DNA of 50,431 nucleotides from Paraburkholderia sp. (GCF_024281035.1 NZ_JAMXLH010000071.1:1-50431); one strand, 5' to 3'. Shown: positions 17,647 to 26,855, numbered from the stretch's first letter. Numbers and translations are program-made. Notes: generated by a model not told the origin, from the letters alone.

Positions 17647-17695
17647 TATCACCCTGTGATAATCTTTTCGCTTCCGCGAATATCACCCTGTGACA
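17647..17695 (+). promoter_or_regulatory. Twin palindromic operators upstream of the MarR gene
   Basis: TATCACCCTGTGATA (17647-17661) is a perfect inverted repeat around CCT. TATCACCCTGTGACA (17681-17695) differs at one base. They lie 34 bp apart, about three helical turns, and the second ends 34 nt before the MarR start. This is the layout expected for autorepression by a MarR dimer. Confidence 0.7.
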
Positions 17696-17729
17696 ATTTT
17701 TTTCGCTCAATCTCTGCAATGGATGGCCG

Positions 17730-18143
17730 ATGAAAACATCCACGCACGAACTGACCAAATTGAATTTTGAGCAGCTCTCGGCGTTCCGGTATCAGATGAG
17801 ACGCTTCGAGCGCTTCTCCGAACAGGCTGCCCAAGGCGAAGGCATCACGCCGCTTCAATATTTGCTGCTACTGCACATCAAGGGTTACCCGGGCCGCGAA
17901 TGGGCGACGATCGGCGAGCTCGCCGAACGGCTCCAGGCACAGCATCACGGCGTGGTCGCATTGGTCTCGCGCTGCGAGGCGCTGCAACTGGTCGCGCGCA
18001 AGGTGAGCGACAAGGACCGGCGGCAAGTCGAAGTTCATTTGCTCGACGCGGGTGAACAAATTCTCGTTCGTCTCGCAGAAATGCACCGCGCCGAATTGCG
18101 CACACTCGAAGGCACATTCACGATTCCACAAATCGAGAAGTGA
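17730..18143 (+). CDS. MarR-family transcriptional regulator
   Basis: A protein of 137 residues with the MarR winged-helix fold: N-terminal dimer helix (LNFEQLSAFRYQMRRFER), GITPLQYLLLLHIKGYPG, the recognition helix region AERLQAQHHGVVALVSRCEA, and the wing VARKVSDKDRRQVEVHLL. No obvious ligand can be named. Two near-identical palindromes upstream (17647-17695) are the likely operators. No co-transcribed target gene is visible; the downstream genes lie on the other strand, so it may act elsewhere. Confidence 0.9.
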   Translation: MKTSTHELTKLNFEQLSAFRYQMRRFERFSEQAAQGEGITPLQYLLLLHIKGYPGREWATIGELAERLQAQHHGVVALVSRCEALQLVARKVSDKDRRQVEVHLLDAGEQILVRLAEMHRAELRTLEGTFTIPQIEK

Positions 18144-18198
18144 ATGTCGCGCGCCCGCATCGCGCCGCATCGATAAAGATGTCGATCCGATTGCAGGA

Positions 18199-18618
18199 TT
18201 AGACGGAAAGCCACAGGAAATTCACGTGCATGCCGCTGCCGCGCTCACCTGCGGGGGACGCATTCGGCGACGGCGCAAGCGCACCGCTCGTCAACCGTTC
18301 GCCGGGCCACGTCGCAAGCGTGAACGGCACACTGAACTGCGGATCGAACGGCGGCAGCAGGGCGACAACCGGCGGCGGGATGGGAACTTCGGTGCGATAG
18401 CGATCGGGGCCTTGTAGCGCGCGCAGGGTCCATTGAGTGCGTCGAACGCCAGGTTGAGTGCACGACGCACCGCAGCATTGAACACCGGCACCCTGCGTCG
18501 AGCACGCGTCTTGCGCATCGGCCTGCACGCAAGGCACTGCAAACAGGGCAACGGCAAACGCCGAAGCTGTCACCATCGCCATGACATCCGGATGGCTCGA
18601 CACGCACCCTGAATTCAC
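18199..18618 (-). CDS. Small secreted protein, unknown function
   Basis: Unrecognised. I start it at GTG 18618 because AAAGGAGA lies 5 nt before it, a strong ribosome binding site. That gives 139 residues with a hydrophobic segment (MAMVTASAFAVALFAVPC) and likely cleavage after VQADA. The mature part has four Cys near its start (DACST, QCCGA, SCTQP) and a Pro-rich centre (EVPIPPPVVALLPPFDP). It sits downstream of the DUF1840 gene on the same strand with 126 nt between. Coding is supported mainly by the start signals and signal peptide, so it remains uncertain. Confidence 0.5.
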   Translation of the reverse strand: MNSGCVSSHPDVMAMVTASAFAVALFAVPCVQADAQDACSTQGAGVQCCGASCTQPGVRRTQWTLRALQGPDRYRTEVPIPPPVVALLPPFDPQFSVPFTLATWPGERLTSGALAPSPNASPAGERGSGMHVNFLWLSV

Positions 18619-18744
18619 TGCGTCTCCTTTCCCGGGCCGGAACGCTCGCGTCATGACGTCCCGTGCGAAAGTGTCTTCCGGCATGGCGGCGCACGGCAGC
18701 GAGCGGACCACGCCGCCCATGCCGCGCCGCGCTGTCCTGCAGCG

Positions 18745-19053
18745 CTACAGTCCCCAGATGATGTCCGCGTGCACCGTGTCGGCCGCTCTCATCATGGTGA
18801 TAAGGGGCCATGCACGCTGAGAGAGTTCGTTCGCGGCTGTGCGATTGCGACCGCGCGAATATTGCAGGGCGGATTCATGGCGTTCAGCGTCTGCAATTTC
18901 CGACTCCATGCGTTCTAGCGCATGATGTAGTTCGTCATGCAGAATAACGCCGCGCGTATCGAGCCGCCTGCCCATGAGTCCCAGCAGATATTGCGCGAGA
19001 TCCCTGAGCATCACCACGTCAGGTGCGGCACGCGATTGAAACGTCACCAGCAT
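18745..19053 (-). CDS. DUF1840 family protein
   Basis: A protein of 102 residues starting MLVTFQSRAAPDVVMLRDLA, the typical DUF1840 opening (MLVTFKSKA-DV-M). It continues with LLGLMGRRLDTRGVILHDEL and HHALERMESEIAD. The family is small, cytoplasmic and largely beta-proteobacterial, with no known function. GGGGAGA precedes the ATG at 19053. Possibly an operon with the secreted protein gene downstream. Confidence 0.8.
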   Translation of the reverse strand: MLVTFQSRAAPDVVMLRDLAQYLLGLMGRRLDTRGVILHDELHHALERMESEIADAERHESALQYSRGRNRTAANELSQRAWPLITMMRAADTVHADIIWGL

Positions 19054-19671
19054 AGTTGTTCTCCCCGGGCGCATAGCGTTTTTTCGCTGCCCGCCAACGG
19101 TGAAAAAGCCGGGGCCCAAGGTGGAACGGTCAAGCAGGTCGGCGCAGGTGCACATCCCTCGGGAATGCGCGCCATCCGTGCCAATCATGTCTGTATTCTG
19201 CGGCGAACCGCGTCGGATCTGGACGCCGCCCACCGTGGGCTTGCTTTTATTTTACGTCATGTTGTGATACGTTCAAGCCTATGCGCTACGAGCCTCATTG
19301 CAAATGCAATGCCTGATTTGCACAAGCGTTGCATAAACGGTGTATTAGCGCTGCGTTTCATGTGTGCGTCTTCCGCGCGTGTTGCGGTGGCGGGCTGGGA
19401 AGTTCGTCACACGCGGGTTCCGCCATCGTCACAAGATCGGTTCTTCAATCTTGCGGTGTTTGCGGCAGTGCGGCGAACCTGTCGCCCCGAAGCCGTCACG
19501 CGCAGGAGTCAAAATCTGGCGTGTGCACGTATAGTTCATATGTGAACATGACCTGATTCAGTACCGGTAGTCCGCGTATATTGGTGATCTGCATGCTGTC
19601 CTATTGTTTCGACACACGACACATGATTGCTTTTATTTCGACGATTTGTTCATTCCAGCCGAACCAACTAT

Positions 19672-19719
19672 CGGATGAACAGCCGGGTAAACAGCAGGGT
19701 GAACAGCCTGGTCAACCGC
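19672..19719 (+). repeat. 12-bp tandem repeat, four units
   Basis: CGGATGAACAGC, CGGGTAAACAGC, AGGGTGAACAGC, CTGGTCAACCGC in a row. Same unit length as the arrays at 4669 and 17398. Probably non-coding. Confidence 0.85.
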
Positions 19720-19804
19720 CGAACCACCAAAGTTACGCGCGCCGCAAATTCCCTATGGCTTAGCCAATACTTCAACCTGAATAGTGCGATTCGGAGGGGA
19801 CAGC

Positions 19805-19930
19805 ATGAGCTGGCCGAAACGTCGCCGACTGGCGCGAACCCGCGCAAAAAGGCAGTGCAGCACGAATAGCACACGTAGCCAGCCTGATCGTATGGCAGTG
19901 TTGGATACGAATAGATGCGCAATGCGCTAG
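19805..19930 (+). CDS. Possible small Arg-rich ORF
   Basis: 41 codons (MSWPKRRRLARTRAKRQ...) preceded by CGGAGGGG, 5 nt from the ATG. It is unrecognised, basic and short; it may be chance or a leader peptide upstream of nar operon 1. Low confidence. Confidence 0.2.
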   Translation: MSWPKRRRLARTRAKRQCSTNSTRSQPDRMAVLDTNRCAMR

Positions 19931-20029
19931 ATTCTGATTTGAAGACCGGTACATCGCCAACGCGATATATCCGGGCGTGCGTATCGACAACGGGGGAATG
20001 CTCGCCCTTCGTGTTTCATTCACAGCCTT

Positions 20030-20061
20030 TACTTATTTCAGGTCTTCCCATTTAATAAGTA
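20030..20061 (+). promoter_or_regulatory. Putative NarL heptamer pair upstream of narG1
   Basis: TACTTAT (20030-20036) and its exact reverse complement ATAAGTA (20055-20061) both fit the NarL consensus TACYYMT. They face each other 18 nt apart, 43-74 nt upstream of the narG start. Spacing differs from the classic 7-2-7 arrangement, so NarL binding is plausible but unproven. Confidence 0.4.
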
Positions 20062-20103
20062 CCTGCTTGAACGCGTAGCTCGAACGCGAAACCTGGAGAT
20101 GCC

Positions 20104-23100
20104 ATGAGTCATTTTCTGGATCGTCTGCGTTACTTCACTACGGCGCGCCCCCAATTTGCCGACGGCCACGGCGCCGTCACAGATGAAGACCGGCAATGGG
20201 AAGACGCATACCGCACGCGCTGGCAGCACGACAAAATTGTCCGTTCGACACACGGCGTCAATTGCACCGGTTCGTGCTCCTGGAAGATCTACGTGAAAGG
20301 CGGCATCGTCACGTGGGAAACGCAGCAGACGGACTATCCGCGCACGCGCCCCGACATGCCCAATCACGAGCCGCGCGGCTGCTCGCGCGGCGCGTCGTAT
20401 TCGTGGTACCTCTACAGCGCGAATCGCCTCAAATATCCGCTCATGCGCAGCGCGCTCGTCAAGCTGTGGCGCGAGAAGCGCCGCACGCTCGATCCGGTAG
20501 CCGCGTGGCAAGCCATCGTCGACGACGATGAGGCGCGTAAAAGTTATCAAACGCGTCGCGGCCTTGGCGGGTTCGTGCGCGCCAATTGGGACGAGGCGCT
20601 CGAAATCATTGCCGCCGCGAATGTGCATACCATCAAGCGCCACGGCCCCGATCGCGTGATCGGCTTCTCGCCGATTCCCGCCATGTCGATGGTCTCGTAT
20701 GCGGCGGGCTCGCGTTATCTCTCGCTCATCGGCGGCGTGTGCCTCTCGTTCTACGACTGGTATTGCGATCTGCCGCCCGCCTCGCCGCAAACGTGGGGCG
20801 AGCAGACCGACGTGCCCGAATCCGCCGACTGGTACAACTCAGCCTTCATCATCATGTGGGGGTCGAACGTGCCGCAAACGCGCACGCCCGACGCCCACTT
20901 CCTCGTCGAGTCGCGTTACCGCGGCACGAAGATCGTTTCCGTTTTCCCCGATTACGCCGAAGGCGCGAAATTCGGCGATATCTGGCTGCATCCGAAGCAA
21001 GGCACCGACGCGGCGCTCGCGCTGGCGATGGGACACGTGATCCTCAAGGAATTCCATCTCGCGGGCAAGAGCGCGTATTTCGCCGATTACTGCCGGCGCT
21101 TCACCGATATGCCGTGCCTCGTCACGCTCGTCGAACGCGATGGCCGGTATGTGCCCGACCGCTATCTGCGTGCGAGCGATTTCAGCGACGCGCTCGGCCA
21201 GGCGAACAATCCCGAATGGAAAACCGTAGCAATCGACTCGACAACGAACGCGTTCGTCGTGCCGGTCGGCTCGGTCGGTTTTCGCTGGGGCCAGCAGGAA
21301 GGCGGCGACCGCGGCAAGTGGAACCTGCGCGAAGAGACTTCCGAGGGCAACGCGTTCACACCGGCGCTGTCGCTCGTATCGGGTCATGACGATGTCGTCG
21401 ACGTCGGCTTCCCCTACTTCGGCAATGTCGTGCATCCGCACTTCCCGCACACGGGACACGACTCGGTCCTGACGCGGCGCATCGGCGTGCGGCGCGTCGC
21501 GACACGCGAGGGCGAGCGCCTCGTCGCCACGGTCTACGACCTCTTCGTCGCGAACTATGGACTCGATCAGGGTCTGGGCGGCAAGGACGTCGCCAGGAGC
21601 TACGACGACGATGTGCCCTATACGCCCGCCTGGCAGGAAGCGATCACCGGCGTCAAGCGCGACGACGTCATCAACGTCGCACGGCAGTTCGCGGAAAACG
21701 CGGACAAGACCGAAGGGCGCTCGATGGTGATCATCGGCGCGGGCATCAATCACTGGTTCCACATGGATATGGCGTATCGCGCCATCATCAACATGCTCGT
21801 GATGTGCGGCTGCATCGGCAAGTCCGGCGGCGGCTGGTCGCATTACGTCGGCCAGGAGAAACTGCGGCCGCAAACAGGCTGGACCGCGCTCGCCTTCGCA
21901 CTCGACTGGAACCGGCCGCCGCGCCACATGAACGGCACGTCGTTCTTCTACGCGCACACCGACCAGTGGCGCTACGATCCGATGAATCCCACCGATCTGC
22001 TCTCGCCGCTCGCCGATAAATCGGCGTACCACGGCCTGCCGATCGACTACAACGTGCGGGCCGAACGCATGGGCTGGCTGCCCTCGGCGCCGCAACTCAT
22101 GAGCAATCCGCTCGATCTCGGCCGCTCGCTCGACGACCCGTCGAAGGCCGGCGCGGAAGTCGCGCGCCGCCTCAAGGACGGCAGTCTCCAGCTCGCCTGC
22201 GAAGACCCCGACAATCCGGTTGCTTTCCCGCGCAACATGTTCGTGTGGCGCTCGAATCTGCTCGGCTCATCGGGCAAGGGGCACGAGTATTTCCTGAAGC
22301 ACCTGCTCGGCACGACGAACGGCGTGCAAGGCGAAGAAGTGACGAAACACGGGCTGCCGCGCCCCGATGAAATCACGTGGCACGAGGAAGCACCGCGCGG
22401 CAAGCTCGATCTGCTCGTCACGCTGGACTTCCGCATGTCGACGACATGCATGTATTCGGACATCGTGCTGCCCACGGCCACGTGGTACGAGAAGGACGAC
22501 ATGAACACGTCCGACATGCACCCGTTCATTCACCCGCTCTCGGCAGCCGTCGACCCGGCGTGGCAATCGCGCAGCGACTGGGAAATCTTCAAGGCCATCG
22601 CGAAGCGCTTCTCCGAAATGAGCAAGGGCCATCTCGGCGTCGAGCGCGACGTGGTGCTCGCGCCGATTGCGCACGATGCGCCCGGCGAGCTTGCGCAGCC
22701 GTTCGAGGTGAAGGACTGGAAGCGCGGCGAGTGCGAGCCGGTTCCGGGCAAGACGATGCCGTCCGTGATCACGATCGAGCGCCATTACCCCGAGACGTAT
22801 CACCGTTTCACCTCGCTCGGCCCGCTGATGGACCAGCTCGGCAACGGCGGCAAGGGCATCAACTGGAACACGCAGTCGGAAGTCGACCATCTCGGCGACC
22901 TGAACTATCGTGCAGAGGCACCCGAAGCGGGCGACGCGCAGGGACGGCCGCGCATCGACACGGCTATCGACGCCGCCGAAGTCATTCTCTCGCTCGCACC
23001 GGAAACCAATGGCGCGGTCGCGATGAAGGCATGGCAGGCGCTTTCGTCCTTCACCGGCATCGACCACACGCATCTGGCCGAAGCGCGCGCCGACGAGAAA

Positions 23101-23880
23101 ATCCGCTTTCGCGACATCCAGGCCCAGCCGCGCAAGATCATTTCGTCGCCGACGTGGAGCGGAATCGAATCGGAACACGTTTCGTACAACGCGGGTTACA
23201 CGAACGTTCACGAACTGATTCCATGGCGCACGCTGAGCGGGCGGCAGCAGCTTTACCAGGATCACGCGTGGATGCGTGCATTCGGCGAGGAGTTGTGCGT
23301 CTACAAACCTCCGATCGACACCGGCAGCTACGAGAAGCTGTCCGGCGTGCGTTCGAACGGCAATCCGGAGATCGTGCTCAACTTCATTACGCCGCACCAG
23401 AAGTGGGGCATTCACAGCACGTACACCGACAATCTGCTGATGCTCACGCTCTCGCGCGGCGGGCCGATTGTCTGGATCTCGGAGAAGGACGCCGCGCAAA
23501 TCGGCGTGGCCGATAACGACTGGATCGAGTGCTACAACGCGAACGGCGCGCTGTGCGCGCGCGCCGTGGTGAGCCAGCGCATTCCGCGCGGCATGGTGCT
23601 GATGTACCACGCCCAGGAAAAGATCGTGAACACGCCGGGCTCGGAGATCACCGGCACACGCGGCGGCATTCACAACTCGGTTACGCGCGTTGCGATCAAA
23701 CCGACGCACATGATCGGCGGTTACGCACAGCTCTCATACGGTTTCAATTACTACGGCACAGTAGGCTCGAATCGCGACGAATTCCTCATCGTGCGCAAGA
23801 TGAAGCGCGTCGACTGGCTCGACGAGGAAACGCCGGTCGACGCCATGCCGCAAGCACTTCGCCAGGGAGAGACCTCATGA
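20104..23880 (+). CDS. narG: Respiratory nitrate reductase alpha subunit (operon 1)
   Basis: Catalytic Mo-bis-MGD subunit of the membrane-bound, cytoplasm-facing nitrate reductase; reduces nitrate to nitrite with electrons passed from NarI through NarH. Length 1258 residues, full size. The FS0 iron-sulfur ligands are H50, C54 and C58 (STHGVNCTGSCSW) and C93 (EPRGCSRGAS). The molybdenum region SFYDWYCDLPPASPQ and NVPQTRTPDAH are intact. The residue after C93 is Ser, where the second copy has the usual Pro. No twin-arginine signal, as expected for NarG. GGAG precedes the ATG. It heads narG-narH-narJ-narI-ppiC-narK3; the stop overlaps narH by ATGA. Confidence 0.97.
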   Translation: MSHFLDRLRYFTTARPQFADGHGAVTDEDRQWEDAYRTRWQHDKIVRSTHGVNCTGSCSWKIYVKGGIVTWETQQTDYPRTRPDMPNHEPRGCSRGASYSWYLYSANRLKYPLMRSALVKLWREKRRTLDPVAAWQAIVDDDEARKSYQTRRGLGGFVRANWDEALEIIAAANVHTIKRHGPDRVIGFSPIPAMSMVSYAAGSRYLSLIGGVCLSFYDWYCDLPPASPQTWGEQTDVPESADWYNSAFIIMWGSNVPQTRTPDAHFLVESRYRGTKIVSVFPDYAEGAKFGDIWLHPKQGTDAALALAMGHVILKEFHLAGKSAYFADYCRRFTDMPCLVTLVERDGRYVPDRYLRASDFSDALGQANNPEWKTVAIDSTTNAFVVPVGSVGFRWGQQEGGDRGKWNLREETSEGNAFTPALSLVSGHDDVVDVGFPYFGNVVHPHFPHTGHDSVLTRRIGVRRVATREGERLVATVYDLFVANYGLDQGLGGKDVARSYDDDVPYTPAWQEAITGVKRDDVINVARQFAENADKTEGRSMVIIGAGINHWFHMDMAYRAIINMLVMCGCIGKSGGGWSHYVGQEKLRPQTGWTALAFALDWNRPPRHMNGTSFFYAHTDQWRYDPMNPTDLLSPLADKSAYHGLPIDYNVRAERMGWLPSAPQLMSNPLDLGRSLDDPSKAGAEVARRLKDGSLQLACEDPDNPVAFPRNMFVWRSNLLGSSGKGHEYFLKHLLGTTNGVQGEEVTKHGLPRPDEITWHEEAPRGKLDLLVTLDFRMSTTCMYSDIVLPTATWYEKDDMNTSDMHPFIHPLSAAVDPAWQSRSDWEIFKAIAKRFSEMSKGHLGVERDVVLAPIAHDAPGELAQPFEVKDWKRGECEPVPGKTMPSVITIERHYPETYHRFTSLGPLMDQLGNGGKGINWNTQSEVDHLGDLNYRAEAPEAGDAQGRPRIDTAIDAAEVILSLAPETNGAVAMKAWQALSSFTGIDHTHLAEARADEKIRFRDIQAQPRKIISSPTWSGIESEHVSYNAGYTNVHELIPWRTLSGRQQLYQDHAWMRAFGEELCVYKPPIDTGSYEKLSGVRSNGNPEIVLNFITPHQKWGIHSTYTDNLLMLTLSRGGPIVWISEKDAAQIGVADNDWIECYNANGALCARAVVSQRIPRGMVLMYHAQEKIVNTPGSEITGTRGGIHNSVTRVAIKPTHMIGGYAQLSYGFNYYGTVGSNRDEFLIVRKMKRVDWLDEETPVDAMPQALRQGETS

Positions 23881-25400
23881 AAGTCCGTGCACAGATTGCA
23901 ATGGTGCTGAACCTCGACAAGTGCATCGGCTGCCACACGTGCTCCGTGACCTGCAAGAACGTCTGGACGAGCCGCGAGGGCATGGAATACGCGTGGTTCA
24001 ACAACGTCGAGACGAAGCCCGGTATCGGCTATCCGAAGGATTGGGAAAACCAGGACCGCTGGCAAGGCGGCTGGGTGCGCAAACCGGGCGGCGATATCGA
24101 GCCGCGTCAGGGCAGCAAGTGGCGGCTGCTCGCAAAGATTTTTGCCAATCCGCATCTGCCCGAAATCGACGACTACTACGAGCCGTTCACCTTCGACTAC
24201 GCCCATCTGCAGGAAGCGGGCCACACGAATGCGATGCCGGTCGCACGGCCGCGCTCGCTCGTGAGCGGCGAGCGCATGGAAAAGATCGAGTGGGGGCCGA
24301 ACTGGGAAGAAATTCTCGGCGGCGAGTTCGAGAAACGCTCGAAGGACTATAACTTCGAGAACGTGCAAAAAGAGATCTACGGCGAGTTCGAAAACACCTT
24401 CATGATGTATCTGCCGCGGCTGTGCGAGCACTGCCTCAATCCCGCGTGCGTCGCTTCCTGCCCGTCCGGCTCGATCTACAAGCGCGAGGAAGACGGCATC
24501 GTGCTCATCGACCAGGACAAGTGCCGCGGCTGGCGCATGTGCGTCTCCGGCTGCCCGTACAAGAAGATCTATTTCAACTGGAAGAGCGGCAAGGCCGAGA
24601 AGTGCATCTTCTGCTATCCGCGTATCGAGGTGGGCCAGCCCACAGTGTGTTCCGAAACGTGTGTGGGGCGGATCCGCTACCTCGGCGTGCTGCTCTACGA
24701 TGCCGACCGCATTCACGAAGCGGCAAGCGTCGAAAAAGAAACCGATCTCTACCAGGCGCAACTCGACGTGTTTCTCGATCCGTTCGATCCGGCCGTGATC
24801 GAACAGGCCACGCGCGACGGCGTTCCGCAGGCGTGGCTCGAAGGCGCGCGGCGCTCGCCGGTCTACAAGATGGCGGTTGACTGGAAGATCGCATTCCCGC
24901 TGCATCCAGAGTACCGCACGCTGCCGATGGTCTGGTACGTGCCGCCGCTCTCGCCGATCAACGCGGCGGCCAACAGCGGCGAACTCGGCATGAACGGCTG
25001 GCTGCCCGATGTCCACTCGCTGCGCATTCCGCTGCGCTATCTCGCGAACCTGCTGACCGCCGGCGACGAAAAACCCGTGCAGGTCGCGCTGGAGCGGCTG
25101 CTGGCCATGCGCGCATTCATGCGTGCGCGCCAGGTCGACCGCGTGGACGCACCGCAGGTGCTCGATCAGGTCGGGTTGTCGCTCGCGCAGGTCGAGGACA
25201 TGTACCGCTATCTCGCGATCGCCAATTACGAGGACCGCTTCGTGATTCCGTCGACGCACCGTGAATACGCGGAAGATGCGTTCGATCTGCGCTCGTCGTG
25301 CGGCTTCACCTTCGGCAACGGCTGCTCGGACGGGCGCACCGAAGCCAGTCTCTTCGCACCGAAGACCGGGCGTCGCCAGATCCCGATCAAGGAGATCTGA
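23877..25400 (+). CDS. narH: Nitrate reductase beta subunit (operon 1)
   Basis: Iron-sulfur electron transfer subunit between NarI and NarG. 507 residues. Four Cys groups are visible: C16-C19-C22-C26 (CIGCHTCSVTC), CEHCLNPACVASCP, CRGWRMCVSGCPYKK (the Trp in place of one Cys marks the 3Fe-4S cluster) and CIFCYPRIEVGQPTVCSETC. The frame is open upstream, but MKVRAQIAMVLNLDK is the family start and overlaps the narG stop by ATGA behind GGGAGAG. One base separates its stop from narJ. Confidence 0.97.
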   Translation: MKVRAQIAMVLNLDKCIGCHTCSVTCKNVWTSREGMEYAWFNNVETKPGIGYPKDWENQDRWQGGWVRKPGGDIEPRQGSKWRLLAKIFANPHLPEIDDYYEPFTFDYAHLQEAGHTNAMPVARPRSLVSGERMEKIEWGPNWEEILGGEFEKRSKDYNFENVQKEIYGEFENTFMMYLPRLCEHCLNPACVASCPSGSIYKREEDGIVLIDQDKCRGWRMCVSGCPYKKIYFNWKSGKAEKCIFCYPRIEVGQPTVCSETCVGRIRYLGVLLYDADRIHEAASVEKETDLYQAQLDVFLDPFDPAVIEQATRDGVPQAWLEGARRSPVYKMAVDWKIAFPLHPEYRTLPMVWYVPPLSPINAAANSGELGMNGWLPDVHSLRIPLRYLANLLTAGDEKPVQVALERLLAMRAFMRARQVDRVDAPQVLDQVGLSLAQVEDMYRYLAIANYEDRFVIPSTHREYAEDAFDLRSSCGFTFGNGCSDGRTEASLFAPKTGRRQIPIKEI

Positions 25401-25401
25401 G

Positions 25402-26097
25402 ATGTTTGCAAGCCGTCCTCAACCCATGACCTACCGCCTGATCGCGACGCTCCTGGAGTACCCGGAGCCCGCGCTCATCGAAGCGCTCGACGAAGTCCGC
25501 GCGATGGTGCGCGACGAGCGCGCGTTCGGAGCCGAGGTGCGCGAGAAGCTGATACGCTTCATCGACTATCTCGGCTCACGCGAGTTGCTCGTGCTCCAGG
25601 AGAATTACGTCGCGCTGTTCGATCGCGGCCGCTCCACGTCGCTGCATCTGTTCGAACACGTGCACGGCGAATCGCGCGATCGCGGCCAGGCGATGATCGA
25701 TCTGCTACAGATGTACGAGAAGCACGGCATGCTGCTGCGCCCCGGCCAGTTGCCCGATTATTTGCCCGTGTTCCTCGAATATCTGTCGATTCTCGATGCA
25801 GGCGAAGCGCACAAGCTGCTCGGCGAAACGGCGGAGATCCTGCAGTCGATCACGGCCGGGTTGAGCCGTCGCAACAGCCACTACGCTTATGTCATCGGTG
25901 CGCTGCTGCCGTTCGCGGGATTGGGCAAGACCGAGCTGCCCGAATTCGCGCACGACGACGACGCCGGCGCGCCGCACGACAAAGACGGGCTGCGCGCGCT
26001 CGACGCCGCGTGGGCCGACGAACCTGTGCAGTTCATGGGCGCCGGCCAGCCGGCCACCGCGCCCGTGGAATTTCACCCGCGGCGCACCACGCGCTGA
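25402..26097 (+). CDS. narJ: Nitrate reductase assembly chaperone (operon 1)
   Basis: Dedicated chaperone that binds apo-NarG and helps cofactor insertion and membrane docking. 231 residues, all-helical. Typical segments are YRLIATLLEYPEPALIEAL, LHLFEHVHGESRDRGQAMID and PGQLPDYLPVFLEYLS. AAGGAG lies 7 nt before the ATG. The start could also be the Met at residue 9, which aligns better with the family. It is more acidic at the C-terminus (HDDDAG) than the copy in operon 2. Confidence 0.93.
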   Translation: MFASRPQPMTYRLIATLLEYPEPALIEALDEVRAMVRDERAFGAEVREKLIRFIDYLGSRELLVLQENYVALFDRGRSTSLHLFEHVHGESRDRGQAMIDLLQMYEKHGMLLRPGQLPDYLPVFLEYLSILDAGEAHKLLGETAEILQSITAGLSRRNSHYAYVIGALLPFAGLGKTELPEFAHDDDAGAPHDKDGLRALDAAWADEPVQFMGAGQPATAPVEFHPRRTTR

Positions 26098-26140
26098 ATA
26101 ACCCACCTTGCGCCAACCGCGCGCGCAGCGAGGAACAGTC

Positions 26141-26824
26141 ATGGGCCAATATCTGCATCAGTTCCTGTTCGGCATCTATCCGTACATCTGCCTTGCGGTG
26201 CTGCTATTCGGCTCGCTTGCGCGCTTCGACCGCGAACAGTACACGTGGAAAAGCGACACGTCGCAGCTGCTGCGACGCGGCGCGTTGCGCATCGGCAGCA
26301 ATCTCTTCCACTGGGGCGTGCTCGTCGTGGTGCTCGGGCACTTCGTCGGCTTTCTCGCGCCGCACTGGCTCACTGCGCCGTTCATGTCGGCGACGGTCCA
26401 CCAGTTGCTCGCGATGGTCGCCGGCGGCATCGCCGGATCGTTTGCGATCGTCGGTCTCACGATCCTGATCTTCCGGCGCCTCGGCGACACACGCATTCGC
26501 CATAACAGCAAGGCCTCGGATATCGTCATCGTGTTAATGTTGTGGGCGCAGCTTGCGCTCGGCCTCGGGACCGTCGTGCTTTCCTCGCATCACATGGACG
26601 GCGCGATGTTCGAACAGCTCACCGATTACGTGAAGGGTGTCGTCACGTTCCGGCCGAATATTGCCGGTCTGCTCGACGGCGTGCCGCTCGTCTACCAGAC
26701 GCACATCGCACTTGGCTTCACGATCTTCCTCGTCTCGCCCTTCACGCGCATGGTTCATATCTGGAGCGGCATCGCGTCGGTCGCGTATCTGATCCGGCCG
26801 TACCAGCTCGTGCGCAAGCGCTAA
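26141..26824 (+). CDS. narI: Nitrate reductase gamma subunit, cytochrome b (operon 1)
   Basis: Inner-membrane diheme cytochrome b that oxidises quinol and passes electrons to NarH. 227 residues with five membrane helices. Heme ligands are H57 and H67 (LFHWGV, VLGHFVG) and H188 and H206 (THIALG, RMVHIW), matching the usual spacing. The start MGQYLHQFLFGIYPY was chosen over an earlier Met that adds a polar 11-residue stretch. The gene is followed 31 nt later by a parvulin gene. Confidence 0.95.
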   Translation: MGQYLHQFLFGIYPYICLAVLLFGSLARFDREQYTWKSDTSQLLRRGALRIGSNLFHWGVLVVVLGHFVGFLAPHWLTAPFMSATVHQLLAMVAGGIAGSFAIVGLTILIFRRLGDTRIRHNSKASDIVIVLMLWAQLALGLGTVVLSSHHMDGAMFEQLTDYVKGVVTFRPNIAGLLDGVPLVYQTHIALGFTIFLVSPFTRMVHIWSGIASVAYLIRPYQLVRKR

Positions 26825-26855
26825 ACACTTCAATCAGGAATCAAGGAACTTATCG

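Larger units (their letters stand above)
19054..20103. other. Large intergenic region upstream of nar operon 1
   Basis: About 1.05 kb without a firm gene. It holds a perfect palindrome CATTGCAAATGCAATG (19296-19311), an FNR/CRP-like 5-4-5 palindrome GTTCATATGTGAAC (19534-19547), a 12-bp minisatellite (19672-19719), a 41-codon frame with a good ribosome binding site (19805-19930) and two NarL-type heptamers close to narG (20030-20061). It is likely the control region of nar operon 1. Confidence 0.55.

Noticed and set aside
18245..18811. Alternative minus-strand frame of 188 codons over the secreted protein and its upstream gap
   Set aside because: Arg/His-rich with no start signal; the other frame has a strong ribosome binding site and a signal peptide.
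20839..22095. A 418-codon frame on the minus strand opposite narG1, and similar long frames opposite the other nar genes
   Set aside because: They mirror the high-GC codon bias of narG and show no domain, signal or start region. They are shadows of the real genes.
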